Notes: generated by a model not told the origin, from the sequence alone. A stretch of DNA of 5,165 nt from Verrucomicrobiota bacterium (GCA_027620575.1 JAQCDT010000093.1:1-5165); one strand, 5' to 3'; numbered from the stretch's first letter, positions 1-5,165 are shown. Numbers and translations are program-made.

Positions 1-2
1 CT

Positions 3-464
3 TTAGCCAAAGACGGAGATAAAAATTTCACTGACTTTCCAAAGGCTATGGGAAATAGAAAAGATAAACGATTCAGTTTTTCAGGACTTAAGACGAGTTT
101 GCGTTATAAACTTGATAAGCTAACGCAATCAGAAATCGATCAGCAACTATCGTCTATTTGTGCTTCTTATCAAGAGGCCGTCTTTTATCAATTAATTAAG
201 AAAACGGGACAGTTAATTAATGAAGGCGAATATAAGAGTCTGGGTTTATCGGGCGGTGTTGCTAACAATCAATGTTTGAAAAGCAAATTAGAGCAGCTTT
301 CACGAAGTAAAGGTATTCGCTTTTATAGTGCCTTGCCCAAACATAGTGGAGACAATGCGGGTATGATAGCTTTTGCTGGGTTTATCGACTTAGAATTTTC
401 TCTTAAAAATACACTGAATGATTTAAAAAATATTGAGCCTGCTTTAAGTTTGGTGGAGGAATGA
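3..464 (+). CDS. tsaD: TsaD, tRNA N6-threonylcarbamoyladenosine transferase (3' part)
   Basis: C-terminal 153 residues of TsaD (Kae1/YgjD/Gcp family). The reading frame is open to the left edge, so the gene starts outside the window and the ATG at 48 is internal. TsaD transfers the threonylcarbamoyl group from TC-AMP to A37 of ANN-decoding tRNAs in the cytoplasm, working with TsaB and TsaE. Visible family signatures are RFSFSGLKTSLRY near the start of the fragment, LGLSGGVANNQCLK (the nucleotide-binding Gly-Gly-Val-Ala-x-Asn motif) and HSGDNAGMIAFAG near the end. The last motif keeps the metal-ligand Asp in the usual T/G-D-N-A context, although the commoner C-T before DN reads S-G here. The metal-binding HxxxH motif would be upstream and is not seen. 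A tRNA gene follows 72 bases downstream on the same strand. Confidence 0.95.
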   Translation, partial: LAKDGDKNFTDFPKAMGNRKDKRFSFSGLKTSLRYKLDKLTQSEIDQQLSSICASYQEAVFYQLIKKTGQLINEGEYKSLGLSGGVANNQCLKSKLEQLSRSKGIRFYSALPKHSGDNAGMIAFAGFIDLEFSLKNTLNDLKNIEPALSLVEE

Positions 465-491
465 TTTTTTGCATTTTTTGAAAAAACTCGA

Positions 492-520
492 TTGACCTTA
501 AGTTAAAATCATAACTTACT
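492..520 (+). promoter_or_regulatory. Candidate sigma-70-type promoter for tRNA-Phe
   Basis: TTGACC (492-497) matches the -35 consensus at five of six positions. CTTACT (515-520), 17 bases further on, is a poor -10 box matching three of six. Transcription would begin a few bases before the tRNA at 537, which is the usual arrangement. The rest of the tsaD-tRNA gap (465-536) is AT-rich and has a T-rich/A-rich stretch just after the tsaD stop, but no convincing GC-containing terminator hairpin. Read-through from tsaD cannot be excluded. Confidence 0.35.
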
Positions 521-536
521 TTCACTTTTTACTGAT

Positions 537-612
<76 letters not shown>

Positions 613-710
613 TTTCCCTAAAATTTATTTATGACGACTACTCAAGGGTTAAAACGAGTTTCAAAATATCGTACTTGGATAGCTGGGATTATTTAGAGAA
701 TATTGATTAA

Positions 711-1574
711 ATGGAAAATTTGTGGATAGCATTAGGGTTAACAGTATTTGCAGGCATGGCGACAGGAATAGGAAGTATCCTTGCCTTTATGACCACAAGA
801 ACTAATTACCGTGCTTTATCGGTAGGCACTGGATTTTCAGCGGGCGTTATGCTCTATGTGTCTTTCGTCGAAATATTCTCAGAAAAGGGTGCGAGTGCAT
901 TAGTTGAATATTATGGTTATATTCAGGGTCATTGGATTAATGTGATATCTTTTTTCTCTGGAATTGCGATTATTGGTATCATCGATGGATTAATTCCAAA
1001 ATTTGAAAATCCTCACGAAGTGCACAAAGAAAAAGAATATGAATTATTGCAATCTAAGGGTGACATTTCAGAAGAGGATATTGAAGCTATTAAGCACTCA
1101 AAGAAATTGATGCGTATGGGATTGTTCACTGCTTTAGCCATTGCAATTCATAATTTCCCTGAGGGTTTGGCCACATTTTTGTCCGCATTAGAAGATCCTG
1201 CAATCGGTATTCCGATTGCTTTCGCTATTGCCTTACACAACATCCCTGAAGGTATTAGTGTTTCAATTCCGATCTTTTACGCGACAGGTAATCGAAAAAA
1301 GGCCTTTGTTTATTCTTTCTTAAGTGGATTAGCAGAGCCGATAGGAGCTTTGATTGGATTTGGTTTTCTTTATTACTTTGTCGGTGCTGAATCTGGTGTG
1401 ATTCCTTCGAATATAATGGGAATATTATTTTCAGTCGTTGCAGGTATTATGGTCTATATTAGCTTAGACGAATTATTGCCGACGAGTAGAGCCTATTGCA
1501 AAGGGCACGACAGTATTGTTGGTCTGATTTTAGGCATGTTGATCATGGCCTTAAGTCTGCTGCTTTTTAAATAA
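711..1574 (+). CDS. zupT: ZIP-family divalent metal (zinc) transporter, ZupT-like
   Basis: Inner-membrane transporter of 287 residues that imports Zn2+ and possibly other divalent cations such as Fe2+ or Mn2+. The sequence is rich in hydrophobic helices (about eight). The two hallmark metal-site motifs of the GufA/ZupT branch are present: HNFPEG at residues 147-152 and HNIPEG at 176-181. SGLAEPIGA (205-213) and ISLDELLP (250-257) follow as expected. It is about 30 residues longer than E. coli ZupT (257), and a charged cytoplasmic loop at about residues 98-135, rich in Glu, Lys and His, plausibly accounts for the difference. The start at 711 gives a normal first membrane helix, and no Shine-Dalgarno sequence precedes it (only GAGA about 11 bases upstream). 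The 98 bases between the tRNA and this start hold no clear promoter and no Zur-like operator that I can recognise. Substrate specificity is inferred from the family. Confidence 0.93.
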   Translation: MENLWIALGLTVFAGMATGIGSILAFMTTRTNYRALSVGTGFSAGVMLYVSFVEIFSEKGASALVEYYGYIQGHWINVISFFSGIAIIGIIDGLIPKFENPHEVHKEKEYELLQSKGDISEEDIEAIKHSKKLMRMGLFTALAIAIHNFPEGLATFLSALEDPAIGIPIAFAIALHNIPEGISVSIPIFYATGNRKKAFVYSFLSGLAEPIGALIGFGFLYYFVGAESGVIPSNIMGILFSVVAGIMVYISLDELLPTSRAYCKGHDSIVGLILGMLIMALSLLLFK

Positions 1575-1619
1575 ACTCGTAACCACGATTCCAACAGTTA
1601 ACAAGAATTGGTACGAGTT
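1574..1619. terminator. Bidirectional terminator-like hairpin between zupT and clpP
   Basis: The left arm AACTCGTA (1574-1581), CCA (1583-1585) and ATTC (1588-1591) pairs with the uninterrupted right arm GAATTGGTACGAGTT (1605-1619). This gives 15 base pairs with one- and two-base bulges on the left and a 13-base loop. On the plus strand it is followed by AATTTTGC. On the minus strand it is followed by TATTTAAAAAG. It sits exactly between convergent zupT and clpP, and its first base is the last base of the zupT stop codon. The U tracts are modest, so efficiency is uncertain. Confidence 0.6.
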
Positions 1620-1654
1620 AATTTTGCTAGTACCTTGTAAAGGAGAATCGCAGA

Positions 1655-2236
1655 TTAGACACTTTCGCAAATACTGTCAGCTAGACCGTATTCTATAGCT
1701 TCCTCAGCTGTCATGTAGAAATCCCTGTCTGTATCTTTTTGGATTTTTTCAAGGGGCTGTCCTGAAGCCTCGGCTAATATGTTGTTCAGCTCATCTCTTA
1801 ATTTTTCCATTTCTTTTGCTTGAATATGGATATCAACTGCGACGGCTACCATTTGGCCTGAAATAAGTGGCTGGTGAATTAAAACCCTAGAATGAGGGTA
1901 GAGGACACGTTGTCCTTTCTCTGCGCCTGAAAGTAAAATAGAACCCATGCTCGCTGCCATACCAGTGACTACGACTTTGATCGGTGAACTGATGAGCTGC
2001 ATAGTATCGTAAATTGCCATGCCTGCTGTGATTGAACCACCTGGAGTATTGATATAAAAAGTAATGAGTTTCCCTGGTTCCTTAAATTCAAGGTATAATA
2101 GTTTTTCAGTGACATCTCGTGCGGACTTATCAGAAACCTCACCCCATAAAAATACCTTACGTTGCTCGAGAAACGTATCTTGTATTTTAATTTGTGAATT
2201 TTTGCCTTCAGCTGATTTTGATTTAGTGTCTTCCAT
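1655..2236 (-). CDS. clpP: ClpP-family serine protease, chlamydial ClpP1-like type
   Basis: Proteolytic subunit of a Clp protease (193 residues), which forms a barrel fed by an AAA+ unfoldase such as ClpX or ClpC. The catalytic triad is complete: Ser96 in AASMGS, His121 in IHQPL, and Asp172 in DTDRDF (by alignment to E. coli Asp171). The oxyanion region reads INTPGGSITAG (62-72), with Thr where Ser is usual. The first 20 residues are hydrophilic and Lys/Ser rich and lack the usual axial-loop sequence. The segment from His121 to the DIHI handle helix is two residues longer than in E. coli ClpP. Both that length and the patterns FLWGEVSDKSA and VVTGMAASMGS resemble Chlamydia ClpP1, so I read it as the PVC-type paralogue. 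A second, canonical ClpP is probably encoded elsewhere. It lies 52 bases downstream of rpiB on the same strand and may share its transcript. No ribosome binding site is visible. Confidence 0.93.
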   Translation of the reverse strand: MEDTKSKSAEGKNSQIKIQDTFLEQRKVFLWGEVSDKSARDVTEKLLYLEFKEPGKLITFYINTPGGSITAGMAIYDTMQLISSPIKVVVTGMAASMGSILLSGAEKGQRVLYPHSRVLIHQPLISGQMVAVAVDIHIQAKEMEKLRDELNNILAEASGQPLEKIQKDTDRDFYMTAEEAIEYGLADSICESV

Positions 2237-2288
2237 AGTTATAAATTGTATACTTAATATTCAGTCTTTCTTTAGCTAATTTTCAAGG

Positions 2289-2732
2289 CTAAGCTTCAAT
2301 CTTTTCAATTCTATTTAAATGCCGTCCGCCCTCAAATTCAGTTGATAACCATTTTTCAATAATTTGCAAACTGAGTTCTTCGCTAGTGGCTCTTGAGCCA
2401 ATCGCTATGCAATTCGCATTATTGTGCTTGCTGGCCATTTCAGCTGTCCATAGGTCATAGCACAGTGCACAACGAATGCCTTTTACTTTATTGGCGGCTA
2501 TGGCTTCTCCGTTGCCCGATCCTCCTAAAACGATTGCCTTGTCAGCTTCACCGGTAATTACTTTTTCCGCTGCTGGTTTGATAAAATCAGGATAATCGCA
2601 TGAATCTGTGTTGAAGCAGCCCATATCAATAACCGTAATTCCATTAGATTCAAGTAATTGAGTAATGGGTGCCTTGAGGGGAAATCCTGCATGATCGGTT
2701 CCGATAGCAATAGTCTTGATGTTTTTAATCAT
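2289..2732 (-). CDS. rpiB: Ribose-5-phosphate isomerase B (RpiB/LacAB family), Ser/Glu active-site variant
   Basis: Cytoplasmic enzyme of 147 residues, full length for the family, that interconverts ribose 5-phosphate and ribulose 5-phosphate in the non-oxidative pentose phosphate pathway. Family signatures in order are IGTDHAG (10-16), CDYPDF (45-50), GGSGNGEAIAANKVKGIRCA (70-89), HNNANCIAIGSR (103-114) and GGRHLNRI (135-142). The E. coli catalytic Cys within GCGTG is replaced by Ser72, and a Glu (Glu76) stands at the position of the catalytic base described for Mycobacterium tuberculosis RpiB, whose loop also reads GGSGNGE. This supports R5P isomerase activity. Activity on 6-carbon sugars (allose or galactose 6-phosphate) is less likely. 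The gene is transcribed towards clpP and starts divergently from rpmG. The start at 2732 puts the first beta strand (IKTIAIGTDH) in the normal place. No Shine-Dalgarno sequence precedes it. Confidence 0.94.
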   Translation of the reverse strand: MIKNIKTIAIGTDHAGFPLKAPITQLLESNGITVIDMGCFNTDSCDYPDFIKPAAEKVITGEADKAIVLGGSGNGEAIAANKVKGIRCALCYDLWTAEMASKHNNANCIAIGSRATSEELSLQIIEKWLSTEFEGGRHLNRIEKIEA

Positions 2733-2835
2733 TAGTGAATTAAAATATTAACTATAATGTATGTACAACTTAAATAAAAAAAAAGTTGCAGTATTTCAAA
2801 CAAGGACTTAAATCCATTTTTTAATTTTAAAAATC
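2733..2835. promoter_or_regulatory. Divergent rpiB/rpmG intergenic region with weak promoter candidates
   Basis: This 103-base AT-rich gap must hold the start signals for both rpmG (plus) and rpiB (minus). On the plus strand there is a perfect TATAAT (2753-2758) with no good -35 box. A second plus-strand option is TTGCAG (2786-2791) with TTAAAT (2808-2813) after a 16-base spacer. A nine-base A run lies at 2776-2784. For rpiB, TTGTAC read on the minus strand (2763-2768) is a possible -35 box, but no good -10 follows it. None is convincing alone. Confidence 0.3.
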
Positions 2836-3006
2836 ATGCCAAGAGAACATATCATTTTAGAGTGCACAGAAGCAAGAGCTGAGGGTAAACCAGTCTCTCG
2901 CTACATGAGTACTAGAGACAAAAGAAAACAGCCTGAAAAAGTTGAGAAGAAGAAATATAATAAACATCTTCGTCGTCATACTCTACATAGAGAAATCAAA
3001 GACTAA
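2836..3006 (+). CDS. rpmG: 50S ribosomal protein bL33, zinc-free form
   Basis: A 56-residue basic protein of the large ribosomal subunit, located near the E site. It begins MPREHIILECTEARAEGKP and ends RRHTLHREIKD. The order ITLECTE, SRY, TRDK, EKKKY, RRHTLHRE is the bL33 pattern. The length is normal. Zinc-ribbon Cys pairs are missing: only one Cys (residue 10) remains, and the second CxxC of zinc-binding forms is replaced by NKHL before RRHT, so this is the C-minus type. The stretch AEGKPVSRY between the first and second strands is longer than in E. coli bL33 and recalls Verrucomicrobiota/Planctomycetes and cyanobacterial forms. It stands alone on the plus strand among minus-strand genes. 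Its TAA (3004-3006) overlaps the stop codon of the converging gene. No Shine-Dalgarno sequence is seen before ATG 2836. No rpmB or other ribosomal gene adjoins it. Confidence 0.93.
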   Translation: MPREHIILECTEARAEGKPVSRYMSTRDKRKQPEKVEKKKYNKHLRRHTLHREIKD

Positions 3007-3248
3007 GCTTTTTTGTTTTTCCTGAAGTTCCTCCAGTTGCTCCGATGTTTCTGGATCCAATCCAGTAGAGCTTTTTCAAAGCCTATATCATTGCCTGCTT
3101 TTTCAGATTCTATCCATTTGTGTTTGAGAATCTCGTCTCTCTCAGCAAGGAATTCTTTATAGAGTGAGGAATTGTGCATAAAATCATTATCCAGATATCT
3201 GGGTTCAGAATCAAGAGAATGTTCAGTAAGACTGGAATTTTTAGCCAT
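3003..3248 (-). CDS. Small conserved-looking protein of unknown function
   Basis: I do not recognise a named family. From ATG 3248 the product has 81 residues, is hydrophilic and has no signal peptide or membrane segment. The N-terminal 25 residues look flexible. From about residue 29 it is charged and helical: YKEFLAERDEILKHKWIESE (30-49), then KAGNDIGFEKALLDWIQKHR (50-69), ending in a Lys/Arg/Asn-rich tail. The dense pattern of Trp, Gly and charged residues (HKWIESEKAG, DIGFEKAL, WIQKHR, NWR) looks conserved, so I think the gene is real. An ATG at 3311 in the same frame would add 21 residues (start MCKDRMRF) and leave only 6 bases after mrp. I prefer 3248 because MAKNSS is a more natural start and the extension looks unlike the rest. 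It lies downstream of mrp on the same strand and could be cotranscribed. Its 3' end overlaps the rpmG stop codon by four bases. Confidence 0.7.
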   Translation of the reverse strand: MAKNSSLTEHSLDSEPRYLDNDFMHNSSLYKEFLAERDEILKHKWIESEKAGNDIGFEKALLDWIQKHRSNWRNFRKNKKA

Positions 3249-3317
3249 GTTAGGGATGTTAATACAAATAGACTGATTATAAATAGTAAAACGCATACGA
3301 TCCTTACACATAATTAT

Positions 3318-4394
3318 TTATTTTCTATATAATCTTTCGATTAATTGATTGGCAACTGAAATAAATTCTTTTGAGGCATTCGCTTCTTTTTCGTTGATCA
3401 CAATTGGGATTCCTAGATCGCCTCCCTTGCGAATACGAATATCAAGAGGTATTTGTCCAAGCAGATTTATCTGTAGCGCGGCTGCCGTCGTCTTTCCGCC
3501 ACCTTCGCCAAATAGGAAAGATTTTTCTCCCTTTTCATCCTCCATATAGCTCATATTTTCAATAACACCCAAAAGAGGGACATTCACCTTTTCGAACATG
3601 CGTGCACCTCTTTTAGCAACTTCAGAAGCTGCTTTTTGCGGAGTGGTCACAATTACCGCACCATCTAGGGGAATGGTTTGAGTCAGTGAGAGTTGGGCAT
3701 CACCAGTTCCAGGTGGTAAATCAATAATCAAAATTTCTAACTCACCCCAATTTACATTTTCTGCAAATTGTTTGATTGTTTTCATGATCATAGGACCTCT
3801 CCAGACAACAGGCGTTTCTTCATCAACAAGTAATCCCATTGAAATCGTACTTATGTCATAATTCTCAACCGGTATAATAAGATTTTTTTCAATTTGTGGC
3901 TGACCATTGGCACCTAGCATAAGTGGGATTGATGGGCCATAAATATCGCAATCCATGATTCCTATTTTATTTGGCTTATTATGTTTACTGAGTGCTTCTT
4001 GAAGCGCACAGGCTAGATTAACAGATACTGTAGATTTGCCTACACCGCCTTTACCTGATGCTACGGCAATAATATGACGTACCTGTTGCATGGTTTCAAT
4101 ATTTTGTGGAGCCGTATTATTATTGCCACCTGCAGGCTTTGAAGATGGATCGGGGGTATTGACTTCCATTGTCACATTGACCTTCTCTACGTCTTCTAAA
4201 GTTCCTACTTTTTCTTTAAGGGAATTCGCTATTTGTTCAGGAATCGAAGCGTCACTCGTTGTCAGTTCTATTGTAATAAAAACCTCTTTTTTTTCAAAAG
4301 TAACTTCTTTGACTAGGCCAAAGGATAAAATATCTCTGGAGAAACCAGGATATTTGACTTCTTGGATTTTTTCTCGAATTGCTTGGGTGTTCAT
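3318..4394 (-). CDS. mrp: Mrp/ApbC family Fe-S cluster carrier ATPase
   Basis: Cytoplasmic P-loop ATPase of 358 residues that binds and transfers Fe-S clusters to apoproteins (Mrp/NBP35 family). Residues 1-77 form the N-terminal MIP18/DUF59 domain (KYPGFSRDILSFGLVKEV). A Pro/Asn-rich linker follows at about 78-100. The ATPase domain carries the deviant Walker A GKGGVGKS (114-121), MDCDIYGPSIPLMLG (147-161), PVVWRGPM (195-202), Walker B-like IIDLPPGTGDAQLS (223-236) and IENMSY (278-283). After NMSY, where many Mrp proteins carry CxxC for a bridging cluster, this protein reads MEDEKGEKSFLFGEGGG. The whole protein has only two Cys residues (129 and 149), neither in a CxxC. ATG 4394 gives the standard N terminus, with no Shine-Dalgarno sequence upstream. 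The gene is divergent from the TolB-like gene and followed by a small unknown gene. Confidence 0.94.
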   Translation of the reverse strand: MNTQAIREKIQEVKYPGFSRDILSFGLVKEVTFEKKEVFITIELTTSDASIPEQIANSLKEKVGTLEDVEKVNVTMEVNTPDPSSKPAGGNNNTAPQNIETMQQVRHIIAVASGKGGVGKSTVSVNLACALQEALSKHNKPNKIGIMDCDIYGPSIPLMLGANGQPQIEKNLIIPVENYDISTISMGLLVDEETPVVWRGPMIMKTIKQFAENVNWGELEILIIDLPPGTGDAQLSLTQTIPLDGAVIVTTPQKAASEVAKRGARMFEKVNVPLLGVIENMSYMEDEKGEKSFLFGEGGGKTTAAALQINLLGQIPLDIRIRKGGDLGIPIVINEKEANASKEFISVANQLIERLYRK

Positions 4395-4412
4395 TATTTA
4401 AATTTGAAGGAC

Positions 4413-4429
4413 GCTTTATCAGCTTTATC
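4413..4429. repeat. Paired GCTTTATC direct repeat upstream of mrp
   Basis: GCTTTATC occurs at 4413-4420 and again at 4422-4429, starts 9 bases apart, 19-35 bases upstream of the mrp start codon (as GATAAAGC on the mrp strand). A second pair, at 4526-4533 and 4537-4544 with starts 11 bases apart, lies in the first codons of the TolB-like gene, so the two pairs bracket the divergent promoter region. This could be a binding site or a short duplication. Further single copies inside coding sequence (813-820, and as GATAAAGC at 4857 and 5001) mean the octamer is not unique. Confidence 0.4.
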
Positions 4430-4451
4430 ATAAAGGATGAAAAATATTTTT

Positions 4452-4489
4452 AAGCAAATTTTAAAATACACTAAGTTTTAGATTTGCTT
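4452..4489. repeat. Imperfect inverted repeat in the mrp/tolB divergent intergenic region
   Basis: AAGCAAAT (4452-4459) pairs exactly with ATTTGCTT (4482-4489). The inner bases extend the stem weakly (T-G wobble, one A-T pair, a mismatch, then three A-T pairs). The plus strand continues TTATTTTC after the right arm, and the minus strand continues into an A/T-rich run, so it looks terminator-like in both directions. However, it lies between two divergent starts, where an operator is equally plausible. The rest of the 4395-4517 gap is AT-rich. A minus-strand TTGCTT followed after 19 bases by TATGAT is a weak promoter candidate for mrp. Confidence 0.35.
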
Positions 4490-4517
4490 TTATTTTCGAC
4501 AAAAACAGCATGGCGAT

Positions 4518-5165
4518 ATGCGTTTGCTTTATCGTAGCTTTATCATTTTAGCAGTGCTTTTTCAAAGTATATTAAGTGCTGCGATAATCGAATTACCTGA
4601 TTTGGTACGTGAATCTAATAAGGTCATTTCAGTTTCATTCGATTGTAATGACCCAGAGTATGATAAAATAGGTAAAATTGCGTTTAAAATACATGGTGCC
4701 TATCGCTTAGTATCGCCAAAAGAAAGTGAGTTTATGGTACAAATGGCTGTTTTAAAAGACGGATCGGTTTGCTTAAGGGTTCTTTCTGAAGGCACAATCG
4801 TCCACGAGTCTAAAAAACGTCTCAATGATACTTATAAATCCTTTTTAAATTTATTAGATAAAGCAGTTGAAATTACAGGTAGTCAGGACAATTTAATTGG
4901 CTTCTATTCAGGTCGATTTGCTTTTGTCGGAAATCGTGGTGACGCCCCTGAATTATATGTAAGCGACCTATTTTTTAATCAGATTCAGCAAATTACATCT
5001 GATAAAGCTTTACTGATCCGTCCTAAATGGTCTTCTGATGGTCGTTCATTATTGTTTACCAGTTATTATAAATCTGGATTTCCTGACTTATTTGAAATGA
5101 ATTTAGTCACAGGTAAAAGAAATACAATAGCTGCATTTAAGGGAACTAATTCAGGAGGTGTTTAT
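4518..5165 (+). CDS. tolB: TolB-like periplasmic beta-propeller protein (5' part)
   Basis: First 216 residues of a secreted protein. The frame is still open at the right edge. E. coli TolB has about 430 residues, so roughly half is present. Residues 1-22 form a signal peptide: Arg2 and Arg6, hydrophobic core FIILAVLFQSIL, probable cleavage after SAA (20-22). Residues of about 25-125 match the position of the TolB N-terminal domain (IELPDLV at the mature start, later LLDKAVEITG), though the match there is loose. From residue 128 the PD40/WD40-like propeller begins: FYSGRFAFVGNRGDAPELYV, then RPKWSSDGRSLLFTSYYKSG (168-187) and DLFEMNLVTGKR (190-201), the blade pattern typical of TolB. TolB works with Pal and TolQRA in envelope integrity and division. 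An in-frame stop at 4479-4481 precedes ATG 4518, the first possible ATG start in frame. No Shine-Dalgarno sequence is visible. Another TolB-like WD40 protein outside the Tol-Pal system is possible. Confidence 0.85.
   Translation, partial: MRLLYRSFIILAVLFQSILSAAIIELPDLVRESNKVISVSFDCNDPEYDKIGKIAFKIHGAYRLVSPKESEFMVQMAVLKDGSVCLRVLSEGTIVHESKKRLNDTYKSFLNLLDKAVEITGSQDNLIGFYSGRFAFVGNRGDAPELYVSDLFFNQIQQITSDKALLIRPKWSSDGRSLLFTSYYKSGFPDLFEMNLVTGKRNTIAAFKGTNSGGVY

Noticed and set aside
631..696. 21-residue open frame (starts MTTTQGLKR) between tRNA-Phe and zupT
   Set aside because: It has no ribosome binding site, no recognisable family and a length expected by chance. It could only be supported by expression data or conservation.
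2064..2279. 71-residue plus-strand open frame
   Set aside because: It lies almost entirely antisense to clpP, has no family signature, and its composition follows the opposite coding frame.
3349..3549. 66-residue plus-strand open frame
   Set aside because: It is antisense to the conserved C-terminal part of mrp and rich in Ser, Pro and Ile with no recognisable motif.
4090..4401. 103-residue plus-strand open frame
   Set aside because: It is antisense to the N-terminal domain of mrp, which is clearly the real coding strand.
4437..4481. 14-residue open frame MKNIFKQILKYTKF ahead of the TolB-like gene, a possible leader peptide
   Set aside because: A purine-rich AAAGG directly abuts the ATG and is too close to act as a Shine-Dalgarno sequence. 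The short A/T-rich frame overlaps the inverted repeat and is expected by chance.

Overview
This is an ordinary, gene-dense stretch of chromosome from an AT-rich bacterium. The ClpP is of the divergent type best known from chlamydial ClpP1. The bL33 is a zinc-free form carrying the extended EGKPVSRY insert. Together with the TolB-like gene these point to the PVC group, most likely Verrucomicrobiota (Opitutae-like). That placement rests on remembered family features, not a search. No start codon in the window has a good Shine-Dalgarno sequence.

Layout: the plus strand opens with the 3' end of tsaD (tRNA t6A synthesis), followed by a complete tRNA-Phe(GAA) gene and zupT, a ZIP-family metal transporter. 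A bulged hairpin at 1574-1619 lies between the converging zupT and clpP and looks like a shared, bidirectional terminator. On the minus strand, rpiB (2732-2289) is followed 52 bases later by clpP (2236-1655), probably as one unit. A 56-residue ribosomal protein gene, rpmG (bL33), sits at 2836-3006 on the plus strand, divergent from rpiB. Its stop codon overlaps the stop codon of a small unknown gene arriving from the other side. That small gene (about 3248-3003, minus) follows mrp (4394-3318, minus), an Fe-S carrier ATPase. A 123-base divergent region separates mrp from a secreted TolB-like beta-propeller protein that runs off the right edge.

Functionally the genes are housekeeping: tRNA supply and modification, translation, pentose phosphate metabolism, protein turnover, Fe-S assembly, metal uptake and cell-envelope integrity. 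I see no mobile element, CRISPR array, defence system or biosynthetic cluster, and no evidence of a new multi-gene system. The points worth a second look are sequence variants in known families (RpiB with Ser for the catalytic Cys, Mrp without its CxxC, ClpP1-type ClpP, zinc-free bL33), a small unannotated protein beside mrp, and paired GCTTTATC repeats around the mrp/tolB promoter region. No gap between genes exceeds about 125 bases.
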